NCBI GenBank assembly: GCA_022495995.1 | Contig: JAFEMH010005386.1 | Span: 62,001-126,000, forward strand | Source: Adenophora triphylla var. japonica | Lineage: Eukaryota > Streptophyta > Magnoliopsida > Asterales > Campanulaceae | DNA: 64,000 bases | Direction: 5' to 3' | In this document: positions 7,641 to 17,580 of the stretch, piece after piece | How positions within the stretch are numbered: position 1 is the stretch's first letter | Layout of the letters: the number at the start of each line of letters is the position of its first letter | Program-made: the position numbers and the translations under genes | The notes under the pieces: generated by a model | Told to the model about the DNA's origin: nothing | What the model saw: the letters and a program-made list of their open reading frames with translations, nothing else | Database searches by the model: none

Positions 7641-10496
7641 ATGGCCAGAACTAAGTCCTGTTCTAAGACTGTTAGGTTTGGCCAAAACAAGAAAACTGGG
7701 GGGTTTTATAGAATGGACATGGGGATGTGGGCTCGTATCCCGCGTGAGGATCTCAACTTCATGCTTATGCGACATGGGGCAGATGTCGCCATATTAAATG
7801 CCTTAGAAATTAGGGGTCCCCCTTTTTTGCACAAGTCCACTCCCATGAAAACTTTTTTCACAACTCATGAACTTTGCGCCCATATATGCGATTTCTACAT
7901 TCCTTTTTCTGAGACTGAATTCTCTGACGTTGACTATCTCGCAGCCCCCAATTTACATAGTCGTCCCTTCTATAAACAGGTGCTAACCAGCTCCAGTAAC
8001 CAGAGCGACATGTCTTCCTCAAACTCAACGTCCAGCCACGATGTATCAGACACCCTGGCCGCCGAAACTTCGATGCGACCGCCCATCTCGCAAGGCTCTT
8101 CCAAATCTGATGCCGCAGGAGCTAGTAGCTCCTCTTCCACAGACTTTCGAACCCACTACCACGTCACTTATGGGATTAACCCCAATGATTATCACATAGA
8201 ACAATATACGGGCGACTTATCCCTTGCCGCCATGCGACATAGGAATGATGGAGTCATAGTCTACCCTTCGCAACTTGCCGCTGGCTTGCGTATTCCCATT
8301 GACCCATTTATAGTTGCAGTCTTGTTCAAGGCTCAGGCTGCCATAGTTGATTTGCACCCCAATGCGATTAGGGTTCTCACCAGTTATCTAGTGATCTGTA
8401 GATGTTTAAGGCAAGAGCCTTCCGTCCCTTTGCTTGTTCATTTGTTTGATGGCTATACTTCAGTAACTCAGCGGGGAGGCGTCGTCGAAAATCGCCTTTC
8501 CATTAAATACAAAAAACCAAGGCTCTTGACCCCTCTACCCCGGAAAGTACATAACTGGCAGTCCAACCCTCTTTTCATCACTTCCCGCGTGGGCTGGACC
8601 CACCCGTGCGATCTAGGCGACATCCACCCCAAGATTGAAACTCGGAAAGCCTTAGTCTCTGGCGACACGAGGTTGAAAGAAAGGATCTTTACGACGCTAG
8701 CTAATGCCGACATTTCGGGGTTAGCTCTATTCTCGTGGCGGGATATCTTATCTAGCCCATCCTTACTTAGACAAGCCGGCCTTGCTGATTTCACTTGTCC
8801 TGAGGAGGAGCCGCGCCTGTCCATCACTCAACCTGACCCTTACCCTGGCTGGGACCACCACTCCGGGAATTGCTTTACCGCAGAGTGTGGACCCTGTCAG
8901 ATAAAAGACCACTGCTGTAGAGTTATGTATGATGTATTAAGTATGTTTCTCGCCCACCTTCATCCCTTTACTTTTATTTTTTCTTCTTTACGCTAACCCA
9001 CTTGTCGCTCTGTTTCAGAATTTAGACTTATGGATATCTCCGATAGACGCGCAGCTGCCCAAAACTCTGATGCTCGCCGCAAGCGGCTTACTGATGCCCG
9101 ACAAACGGACTTACTGAAGACTGCTGAAGTAACCATTCCCATTTCTAGACACGGGGATGATGCAGAGGCCAAGGCTCGCGAGAAAGAAGCCATTGCCGCT
9201 GAGAAGGCCGCTGGCCATTCTAGAAAAGCAAGCCGCGCTAAGACCCCCGTGCGATCCTCCGACTTGGTTTTAAGAGATGAGGAGATGGTTGAGATAGAAA
9301 ATGTTGAACAAGAAACTGAAGTCGCCGTTGAAAACATTGAGCCAATCCCGCCTGTTAACTCCCCTCAGCCATCCGGTTCCCGCTCTCAAAAGCGAATCCG
9401 CACTGAGGATGATCCCGAAACTGTTGTGGTGGAGGAAACTTCAGAGGCGGAGGCGCAATTGGTTAGTTGGCTGCGAGAAGGGTTCGAGATGCCCAGCGAC
9501 CCAGATCGCCTCTATGACTTAAGCGTGGAGATTGCTTCTGTCCCCGAGTTAAGAGGTTTTGATATCTACTCACGTGATGCCGCCAACAGTGTGATAGGGG
9601 CTGGCATAATTGAACGCGCTGGCGACAAGGCGGCAATAGCTGAAGTGGTGGGTCAGGATTTTGACTTGTCTCTGAATTTCGCCGGCCTCCAACTTTATGG
9701 GGTAATCCTTGCCGCCTTTTACTTTAAGCTTTACCATTTTTCTTGAGGCGCTAACTCTTTCTCGTTGCCCTTACAGATTGCAAGTACTCTGCATGGGTTT
9801 AGGACTAAGTATAATCGCTTGGTTCGTGATTCTGACAAAGCGGAAAAAGCTCGCAAGCGAGCTCTGGGCGAGAAAGAGAAATACAAGAACAAATGCGTTG
9901 ATATGGAGAAGGATTTGGCGACATATCGCACTGGAAAACTGAAGATGGAGGAGGCGCTTAAAATTAGCGAGAATAGGGCCCTGGAAGCCGAAAACAAAGC
10001 CGACGAGGTCTCTTCCCTTAAGCTGAAATTAGAAGAGAAGGTCCAGGCCTTACAAGCTGAGATTTTGGCCCAGGCGGACACGAATGCTAAACTGGTTCAG
10101 GAGATTGCCGCAAATAAACAGAAAGCTGAGGATGATGCTATGGATATGTATGACAAGGCTCTGCTCCACGCTATGCGGGCAGCAGCAGCTAGCGCAGAGG
10201 ATATTCCGGCAATCACCCCTGAACTTCTCGCCAAATGGGGCTCCGAACAGATTTTCAGCGACTTTTGCCGCCGTGGCCATTCTTTGGTTCCTTATGCAGA
10301 TGGCGAGCTTAAGAGCTTGGCCGCAGAGGACAAGCTTTTGGGCAAACCAGTTTGGTCGCCTCCCGCAATCATCGAAAAAGATGCTCTGACCCTGTGGGTA
10401 AACTTAATTGGCGAGAAGTCCAAAGCTCTCTTTGATGCCAAGCAAGCTGCCCGTGAAGCCATTCGCGCTGCCCAAGCCGCTTCCGGCGGGAATTAA
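7641..10496 (+). CDS. Antisense extra gene of the Tat element (aORF), three exons
   Basis: Three open segments join without frameshift: exon 1 7641-8940, exon 2 9019-9701, exon 3 9777-10496, giving 900 codons. The introns have GT...AG borders and their removal keeps the frame (phase 1, then phase 0). The first part (around HPNAIRVLTSYLVICRCLRQ) resembles the plant 'putative gypsy type transposon' (Transposase_28-like) domain of antisense ORFs in Tat elements. A low-complexity Ser-rich stretch follows residue 110. The last exon is a long charged coiled coil ending in a conserved tail (AKWGSEQIFSDFCRRGHSLV). The tail recurs in the second Tat element at 63186-63989. The function of this family is not established. 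The reading frame is undamaged although the element's pol is broken. Start chosen as the first ATG of the open segment, with MARTKSCSK following. Confidence 0.8.
8941..9018 (+). other. Predicted intron 1 of the antisense gene
   Basis: 78 bp, donor AA|GTATGT, acceptor CTGTTTCAG|A, T-rich. Without splicing, exon 1 would run into a stop at 8994-8996. Splicing joins codon AAA across the junction and continues into the open frame through 9030. Confidence 0.8.
9702..9776 (+). other. Predicted intron 2 of the antisense gene
   Basis: 75 bp, donor ATGGG|GTAATC, acceptor GCCCTTACAG|A. It lies between codons and removes the stop at 9744-9746. Confidence 0.8.
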
Positions 10497-10727
10497 GCTT
10501 CTACCTCTTGATCTTATTGGTTTCGCTTTTCAAAACAGTATCTTTTGGTCTGTATTGAACAAATTACTTTTTCTGCTTTTTTAACTGCTTTTGCTTTGGA
10601 TGTCGCGGTTTGCGACTTAGACATTTGAATTTGTGGTTTGTGGTGTCGCGGTTTGCGACTTAGACATTAAACTCTCTTTTGGCTAATTTCTTTGCTTTTA
10701 AGTTCTTTACTTTTGTCGCTATTTTTG
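10497..10727 (+). repeat. Antisense-gene 3' flank with two GTCGC...GCGAC hairpins
   Basis: The segment ATGTCGCGGTTTGCGACTTA with GACATT after it occurs twice, near 10599 and 10642. Each forms a GTCGC / GCGAC stem with a five-base GGTTT loop. No coding potential otherwise. Confidence 0.65.
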
Positions 10728-10823
10728 CTTCGATAGTTCATCGAAGACTCCTTTCCCTTTATCTAATCTATATACATACTACTCCCTCCAAAAGAGTGAG
10801 GCTTGTCTTTAGGCAGCCTTACT
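10728..10823 (+). other. Two-hairpin module, copy in outer Tat element
   Basis: On the plus strand hairpin 2 is at 10728-10746 (arms CTTCGAT / ATCGAAG, loop AGTTC). Hairpin 1 is at 10795-10823 (arms AGTGAGGCTTG / CAGCCTTACT, loop TCTTTAGG, one bulged base). The second Tat element has the same pair, in the same order and spacing, at 62371-62476 and 62923-63017, with stem bases changed in compensating pairs. The module lies 231 bp after the antisense-gene stop, in the interval where pol and the antisense gene converge. Confidence 0.7.
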
Positions 10824-11071
10824 CCATTGTTAGGGTCTTTACTTTTGCAAGTTTAACATTTATCGTACAATCTCATTTTAAAACTTGCTTTTTCAAAAAT
10901 GGTTCTATTTTTAATGGGTCTTTTTGTCATTACTCCTTTAACAGGGTTATAAGCGACCTATATTGCATGACCAAACTCTTTTGGCCGAAAAATTCCCAAT
11001 AAACAACGCACGAGATCAAATTCTGGTTAGCGACAAACGTCTCATCTTTTCGAATTTCTCTATGACGCGAG
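10824..11071. other. Spacer between hairpin module and tandem array
   Basis: AT-rich, with no gene or repeat that I can name. Confidence 0.4.
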
Positions 11072-11945
11072 GTTCGACGACCTGAAACCGTTATCTCCAG
11101 GCACCGCGGCTTGGAACCGTTATCTCCAAGCCGCAAGATTCGGCGACTTGGAACCGTTATCTCCCAGCCGCCTCCCCTTTCTCGCCCGTTAAAAGCCGGG
11201 ACTTTTCTAGGTGCCTGAAACCGTTATCTCCAGGCACCGCAACTTGGAACCGTTATCTCCAAGCCGCAAGGTTCGGTGACTTGAAACCATTATCTCCAAG
11301 CCGCCTCCCCTTTCTCGCCCGTTAAAAAGCCGGGAATTTTCTAGGTGCCTGAAACCGTTATCTCCAGGCACCGCGACTTGGAACCTTTATCTCCAAGCCG
11401 CAAGGTTCGGTGACTTGAAATCGTTATCTCCAAGCCGCCTCCCCTTTCTCGCCCGTTAAAAGCCGGGACTTTTCTAGGTGCCTGAAACCGTTATCTCCAG
11501 GCACCGCGACTTGGAACCGTTATCTCCAAGCCGCAAGGTTCGGTGACTTGAAACCGTTATCTCCAAGCCGCCTCCCCTTTCTCGCCCGTTAAAAAGCCGG
11601 GACTTTTCTAGGTGCCTGAAACCGTTATCTCCAGGCACCGCGACTTGGAACCGTTATCTCCAAGCCGCAAGGTTCGGTGACTTGAAACCGTTATCTCCAA
11701 GCCGCCTCCCCTTTCTCGCCCGTTAAAAAGCCGGGACTTTTCTAGGTGCCTGAAACCGTTATCTCCAGGCACCGCGACTTGGAACCGTTATCTCCAAGCC
11801 GCAAGGTTCGGTGACTTGAAACCGTTATCTCCAAGCCGCCTCCCCTTTCTCGCCCGTTAAAAAGCCGGGACTTTTCTAGGTGCCTGAAACCGTTATCTCC
11901 AGGCACCGCGATTTGGAACCGTTATCTCCAAGCCGCCTCCCCTTT
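11072..11945. repeat. 134-bp tandem repeat, about 6.5 copies
   Basis: GTGCCTGAAACCG starts at 11211, 11344, 11478, 11612, 11746 and 11880, a period of 133-134 bp. Each unit holds three sub-repeats of the form GAACCGTTATCTCCAAGCCG, so the array is hierarchical. It lies downstream of pol in the sense direction, the hypervariable region where Tat/Ogre elements commonly carry satellite-like repeats. Confidence 0.93.
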
Positions 11946-11974
11946 CTCTAAGCTTTTGGCGACTCGTCTTCAAG

Positions 11975-12084
11975 CTTTAGCGGCGACCTCTTTGTCCGCC
12001 ATCTTCGAACTTTAGCGGCAACCTCTTTGTCCGCCCTCTTCAAACTTTAGCGGCAACCTCTTTGTCCGCCCTCTTCAAGCTTTC
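11975..12084. repeat. 35-bp tandem repeat, three copies
   Basis: CTTTAGCGGC(A/G)ACCTC starts at 11975, 12010 and 12045. Confidence 0.85.
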
Positions 12085-12323
12085 ATAAAACAATCAAAAC
12101 CATATCGTTAGCATTTTACAAGTATAAAAATGCACTATAAACATGTCGAAAGAAATGCCTCGCCGCTACTTTTATCATATATACATTACATAGTTCCCAG
12201 AACACCAAATTTTACATAACTTTTTCCTTTGAGTGACAATCAAAAGAACAATTTTCAAGAAAAAGTTATATAACTTTTGCGGTCTAAGGCATAAATCAAA
12301 ATGACCATGATGTCGCCGCGGCT
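12085..12323 (-). other. Sequence just downstream of integrase
   Basis: No gene; untranslated region between the integrase stop and the tandem repeats of the outer element. Confidence 0.4.
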
Positions 12324-14396
12324 TCACTGATAGAACTGCTTGAGATGGTCGACACTCCAAGCATTCTTCAATTCTTCGCCATCTTGTTTCCGCAATCTGT
12401 AAGTCCCTTCCCGCACAACACTCGAAACCTGGAATGGGCCTTCCCATTTCTCGTTTAGCTTGGTGAATCCGGGCTTGGCCCCTGTCGCTTCAACACTCCT
12501 CAAAACCCAATCTCCAACATTGAAGGACCTCTTGTTAACTCGCTTATCATGCTGGGCTTTCATCTTCTGCTTATAGTTAATCATCTTCATTCTTGCATAC
12601 ATTCTTTTCTCATCAATCAGATCCAGATCATTACACCGCCTCTGCCCGTTTCTCGCCTCATCATAGTAAGCAACCATGTATGTCGGCAAAGCCATCTCAG
12701 CGGGTGCCATAGCCTCAGATCCATAGGTAAGGGCAAAAGCGGTTTCCCCAGTTGAGCCTTTAACAGTAGTGCGCACATACCACAAAGCAATAGGCAACTC
12801 CTCCAGCCATGCTCCACCTCTTCCTTCCAGATTTTTGCGCAAGGCGACAATGATCTGCTTGTTTGCCGCCTCCATTTCTTATTTGACTTTAACACCATAA
12901 CGGGACAAGCTAACCACTCGGGATACTGAATCTGCTCAATGATTCCCTCCTTCAACAATTTATCCACCTCTTCCAAAACCGCGCCTTCCTTTTCTGGCGA
13001 CAAGTGCCTGACCCTTTGCTTGAACGGCTCTACATTAGGATCGGCATTCAAGCAATGCAAAGCGACATTTTCATCTATTCCCTTCATATCCTCAGGCCGC
13101 CATGCAAACACATCCAAATTATCTTTAAGAAATTCAATCAATTGCTCTCGCTCATTCCTGAACAATTGCTTCCCGATCTTAACTCGCTGCTCTGGGAAGT
13201 AACGGTTGATCTCCACTTCTTCTAGCTCCTCCCCCGCCTGGAGCTCGGGCTCATCTCGCGTCTGCAAAGTTTCAACCTCTATCCTTTTCCGCTTCTTGCT
13301 CTCCCGGGCCTTGGCGGGAATCATCTTTCCCGAATCAGCAAACGTCTTTCCCGTAGGCCGCCCTCGGGGGTCTCCACTTCTATCATCTCGCAATCTTCCT
13401 CAGATTCACTATCAAAAATCTCCTCAATCACAATCTCTTCAACCCTGGGCTCACCCATGTCGACAAACTGCACCACTCTAGCATAGCTCAAGCTTGGCGT
13501 CCCATTCACAACTTCGATCCCCAAGACCATCTCGCCTCTAGCATTCTTGCCGGCGCTCAACTGGCTGGAATCTCGACCACTAAAAACTTTGATTACCTCT
13601 TCAACAATCTCTGGTGCCCTTCTCGCCTCAGCGACAACCAAAGCTGTACCATTCTCCAAACTCTCAGATACCACTAAATCATTTTCGCATTCACCAATCT
13701 CAATCATACTAATCCTTAGCTGGCGAGAATCAGACTTTGTCGCTAATGAGCAAGTGGCTTTCCCTTTTGCTTTCATCATCTCCTTCTTTTTCCTCGCCAC
13801 GGTGATAGCCTCACTCTTCAAGCAGCCAATACCTCGGGCCGTGGGGTACTTTACCCTCTGATGCGGGATAGACAGCACCATTTCAAAACTTAACAAAAAA
13901 GGGATTCCAACTATCGCATTGTAGGCGGAAACCAAATCAATCACAAAAAACTCCACCATCTCGCTTCTCACCAACTCGCCTTCACCAATCTCTACTTCCA
14001 ACAGGATTGTCCCCTTAACCTTAACAGAGTGATTTGTAAATCCTTCAAGGTATCCCTGGTAGGGCACCAAGTTTGCATCAGAGTAGTTCATCCTCTTGAA
14101 GGCTTCATAATACAACACATTTCTGCTAGCTCCCGAATCAACCATCACACGCTGCACTACATTGTTTCCCGGGCAGATGGTGATAATAACTGGTTGGCTC
14201 CCATGGCCCTTTGTCGCGGCAAGCTCACTTCTCGAAAAACTAATCACCTTGTCTTCACTGGCGGCAAACGGGGGAATATCGAAGCTGTGCGTCAACATCA
14301 TAATTTGATTGTCCAATTGTGCGACACTAGGAAATGGATCCTGAATTACATCGACTACGTTTCGACCCTGGGCTCTCTCTTGTCGCACCCCTTCTT
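12324..14396 (-). pseudogene. pol of the outer Tat element: protease, partial RT, integrase tail
   Basis: Read from 14396 downward. An aspartic protease (VDSGASRNVLYY, then AIVGIPFLLSFEMV) is followed by a long acidic linker, a frameshift near 13360, and the RT N-terminus (FAWRPEDMKGIDENV ... YPEWLACPVMVLKSNKKWR). At 12869-12874 the RT coding sequence jumps straight into the end of the integrase core (EAANKQIIVALRKNL) and the integrase C-terminus (GDWVLRSVEATGAKPGF ... AWSVDHLKQFYQ). The RT active site, both RNase H domains, the integrase zinc finger and two of its three catalytic acidic residues are missing. Compared with the second Tat element, about 2.36 kb is deleted. The 5' side at 14396 is cut by the inner element. 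Confidence 0.88.
12869..12874 (-). other. Microhomology junction of the RT-integrase deletion
   Basis: The minus strand reads AAGAAATGGAGG then CGGCAAACAAG. TGGAGG can be assigned to either side. The intact counterpart has GTGGAGG at 59208-59214 (RT) and GTAGAGG at 61571-61577 (integrase). Confidence 0.75.
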
Positions 14397-15199
14397 CTCG
14401 CTGTGAATACCCCGTCCCGATGCAACGCGCATTCGGAGGTTTGAAATAAATAATCATATAATGTCGAATCGAAATGGGATATTCATTTAGTGACACTCGC
14501 TTTAAACCATATTAAAATATTAGTTTAATTTTGAGAGTCGCCACGCCACTTTGATATAGCCCAAAGCTTTGAAAAAAGGCTAAACATGTAATTGGGTTCG
14601 GGGGTCAAGTTACAACAGAAGAAGAAACGCTATCACTCCTATTGCCCGACGGATCGGTCTTTCTAGCATATGGGGTGTCGGTTGTGTGCGGTGTTTACAG
14701 GAATAGATAGAAGAAACGGGATCATGCATAAGGAGGAGGGGAGAGAAAGAATTTATTGATGATCACACCCTAGAACCTTTGAGTTAGGCCCTCGGAAGGT
14801 GCACTAATCAATGTTCATCCTTGGGGGATTGTTGATCATGGGATAATTATAACTAAGATGGAAGGAAAGAAATAGTTCCTAGATCCATTGGGTTTCTTGG
14901 GCGAAACCTTAGATCATCCTCGGCTATGCATAATTAAATATATTAAACCACCCTAAATCTAGCATATATGACATAAGCAAGAAATAAAGTAATTAAAATA
15001 TACTAAGCATGCAAACAATAATAATAAAGACAATAATAATAAAGAACAAAAATATTAAAAGGAGTCTTACCAATTGTAGCAAGACTTTGGGGTCGAATCT
15101 TGGCGATTCGAAAGGAAAAAGAAGAACTGAGGGTGAAACAAGTGTAGTCTCGTTTCTCCCGTATGAAATTGTGTGTGAAAGTAGGGAACCGGGCACCCC

Positions 15200-15207
15200 T
15201 ATTTATA
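15200..15207 (-). promoter_or_regulatory. TATA box of nested LTR (also 25370-25377)
   Basis: The minus strand reads CACTATAAATAGGGGTGCCC, a strong plant TATA context, just downstream of the U3 repeats. Confidence 0.65.
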
Positions 15208-15237
15208 GTGCCTTGGTACTTGGGCTGGGCCACTGAA

Positions 15238-15323
15238 GGGTCGATCGGCACAAGGGTTAAAGGGTCGATCGGCACTATATAAAAGGGTCGATCGGCCATA
15301 CCACGGGTAAAGGGCCGATCGGC
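15238..15323. repeat. Four GGGTCGATCGGC repeats in U3 (also in 25408-25493)
   Basis: Copies at 15238, 15262, 15285 and 15312 (the last GGGCCGATCGGC), spaced 23-27 bp and centred on the palindrome CGATCG. They lie upstream of the TATA box, so they are candidate regulatory sites. Confidence 0.85.
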
Positions 15324-15467
15324 ACTTCTATCTGGCGTACCTTCCACGCTAGCAATGACGGCGCAGGTACGGACGAATTAATGAATTTTTTAGGGTTTCT
15401 TTAGGGTTTCTTTAATATTAACCGGGCCAAGCATTTAAAATGCCTTTTTTCGAACCGGGTACTAACA

Positions 15468-15480
15468 GTAGCCCCTCGGC
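15468..15480 (-). other. Polypurine tract of nested element
   Basis: The minus strand reads CGCCGAGGGGCTAC directly before the LTR TGTTAG start. Confidence 0.5.
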
Positions 15481-16109
15481 GACGCTTCTTGTAAGACAAG
15501 TGGGGTCGACGATAAAAAGAATAGGATCCGTCCTGAAAAAAGGGACTTCAGGAGGTAAGGAAAGTGACCTCGTGGATGTGAGGTTTTTGGACTCGAGCTG
15601 AGTCGCAAAAGGATGACCAGGTAGGTCAAGTGGCTGGACCCACGTCGGGCTACCTACGTATCCCAAGAGGAATCAAGCCAAGTCGTAGTTCGAAAATGTG
15701 GGCGTTTAGTACCCGAGAGTGGCGGACGCGCAGCGTCTCAAGCCAAAGATGCGATTTGTGGCAAGGCTTTGAGGATCGAATCTAAGGGCGATTCGAATAA
15801 TATTGAGAGATGTACGGAAAGGAGAATCAAGTATAGTCTTGCCTTCTCCGTGGGAAAATATGTTGTGTGTGGAAAGGAAATTCAAGTATAGTCTTGATTT
15901 TCCCTTTGAAAATTGTGTGTGATGGAACAAATCAAGTGTAGTCTTGATTTCTCCGTGTGAAGATATGTTGTGTGTGGAAAGGAAATTCAAGTATAGTCTT
16001 GATTTTCCCCTTGAAAATTGTGTGTGATGGAACAAATCAAGTGTAGTCTTGATTTCTCCGTGTGTTGTGCAAATAAACCAAGCTTAGTCTTGATTCGCGT
16101 ACTGAGAGA
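15481..16109. repeat. LTR-like segments repeated inside the nested element
   Basis: The stretch from about 15761 (GCAAGGCTTTGAGGATCGAA ... GGCGATTCGAA ... CAAGTATAGTCTTG) is a diverged copy of LTR sequence near 15076-15180. It then repeats as a 105-bp unit (GGAAAGGAAATTCAAGTATA at 15871 and 15976). No gene. Confidence 0.6.
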
Positions 16110-16945
16110 AAGTGTATGGGATGGACCCTTTGAAGATGCGGGACGGACCCTTTGAAAATACGGGACGGACCCTTTGAAGATGCGGGACGGATCCTTTGAC
16201 AGTACGGGACGGACCCTTTGAAGATGCGGGACGGACCCTTGAAATGGAGGATAGACCTCTGAAATGCGGGACGGACCCTTTGATATGCGGGACGGACTCT
16301 TTGAAATGGAGGATAGACCTCTGAAATGCGGGACGGACCCTTTGAAGATGCGGGACGGACCCTTTGAAAGTACGGGATGGACCCTTTGAAGATGCGGGAC
16401 GGACCCTTGAAATGGAGGATAGACCTCTGAAATGCGGGACGGACCCTTTGATATGCGGGACGGACCCTTTGAAGATGCGGGACGGACCCTTTGAAATGGA
16501 GGATAGACCTCTGAAATGCGGGACGGACCCTTTGATATGCGGGACGGACCCTTTGAAAGTACGGGACGGACCCTTTGAAGATGCGGGACGGACCCTTTGA
16601 AATGGAGGATAGACCTCTGAAATGCGGGACAGACCCTTTGATATGCGGGACGGACCCTTTGAAGATGCGGGACGGACCCTTTGAAATGGAGGATAGACCT
16701 CTGAAATGCGGGACGGACCCTTTGATATGCGGGACGGGCCCTTTGAAAGTACGGGACGGACCCTTTGAAGATGCGGGACGGACCCTTTGAAATGGAGGAT
16801 AGACCTCTGAAATGCGGGACGGACCCTTTGATATGCGGGACGGACCCTTTGAAGATGCGGGACGGACCCTTGAAATGGAGGATAGACCTCTAAAATGCGG
16901 GACGGACCCTTTGAAATGGAGGATAGACCTCTAAAATGCGGGAAA
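16110..16945. repeat. ~21-bp tandem repeat with higher-order structure
   Basis: Basic unit GCGGGACGGACCCTTTGAA with three- or four-base variants. A marker sub-unit, ATGGAGGATAGACCTCTGAA, recurs at 16412, 16496, 16602, 16686, 16792 and 16875. The spacings alternate between 84 and 106 bp, giving a 190-bp higher-order repeat. The in-frame ORFs here are artefacts. Confidence 0.9.
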
Positions 16946-17066
16946 CTGTAGCTGCCAAAGGACTTAGGCTACTGTTTACTGATGAAGAATAGTTGTGTGA
17001 ATTGATTCGGATTATTATGGCTTCCCGAGCCGAAGAACCAAGCGATTAAAAGATTGGGATAATCAT

Positions 17067-17580
17067 TGCTAAGGCTTAGAGAGGAGTCTTGTCTCCTAGG
17101 CTTAAGGCTAGGGTTTTAGAGAGGCATTTGTCACATAGGCTTAAGGCTAGGGTTTAGAGAGGTATTTGTCACCTAGGCTTAAGGCTAGGGTTTAGAGAGG
17201 AGTCTTGTCTCCTAGGCTTAAGGCTAGGGTTTTAGAGAGGCATTTGTCACCTAGGCTTAAGGCTAGGGTTTAGAGAGGTGTCTTGTCTCCTAGGCTTAAG
17301 GCTAGGGTTTTAGAGAGGCATTTGTCACCTAGACTTAAGGCTAGGGTTTAGAGAGGTATTTGTCACCTAGACATGAGGCTAGGGTTTAGAAAGGTATTTG
17401 TCACCTAGACATGAGGCTAGGGTTTAGAAAGGTATTTGTCACCTAGGCTTGAGGCTAGGGTTTAGAAAGATATTTGTCACCTAGGCTTGAGGCTAGGGTT
17501 TAGAAAGATATTTGTCACCTAGGCTTGAGGCTAGGGTTTAGAGAGGTATTTGTCACCTAGGTTTGAGGCTAGGGTTTTAC
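17067..17580. repeat. ~38-bp tandem repeat, about 13 copies
   Basis: The unit contains CCTAGGCTTAAGGCTAGGGT followed by TTAGAGAGGTATTTGTCA. Early copies alternate with a variant ending GGAGTCTTGTCT. TAGGGTTTAG in each unit resembles the plant telomere motif but is not repeated head to tail, so this is not an interstitial telomere. Confidence 0.9.

Larger units (their letters stand above)
14402..15467 (-). repeat. 3' LTR of the nested element
   Basis: 1066 bp. It differs from the other LTR chiefly by an 11-bp extra TTTAGGGTTTC unit near 15400 and a very few substitutions, which indicates a recent insertion. The ORFs inside both LTRs are identical non-genes. Confidence 0.95.

Noticed and set aside
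8468..8827. 119-codon minus-strand ORF
   Set aside because: Shadow of exon 1 of the antisense gene; no domain and no conserved counterpart.
15003..15347. ORFs repeated exactly at 25173-25517
   Set aside because: They lie inside the two LTRs of the nested element; the duplication is the LTR itself.
16364..16790. ORFs of 71-78 codons
   Set aside because: By-products of the ~21-bp tandem repeat.
17067..17580. Interstitial telomeric repeat
   Set aside because: The TAGGGTTTAG motif occurs once per ~38-bp unit rather than as head-to-tail 7-mers.
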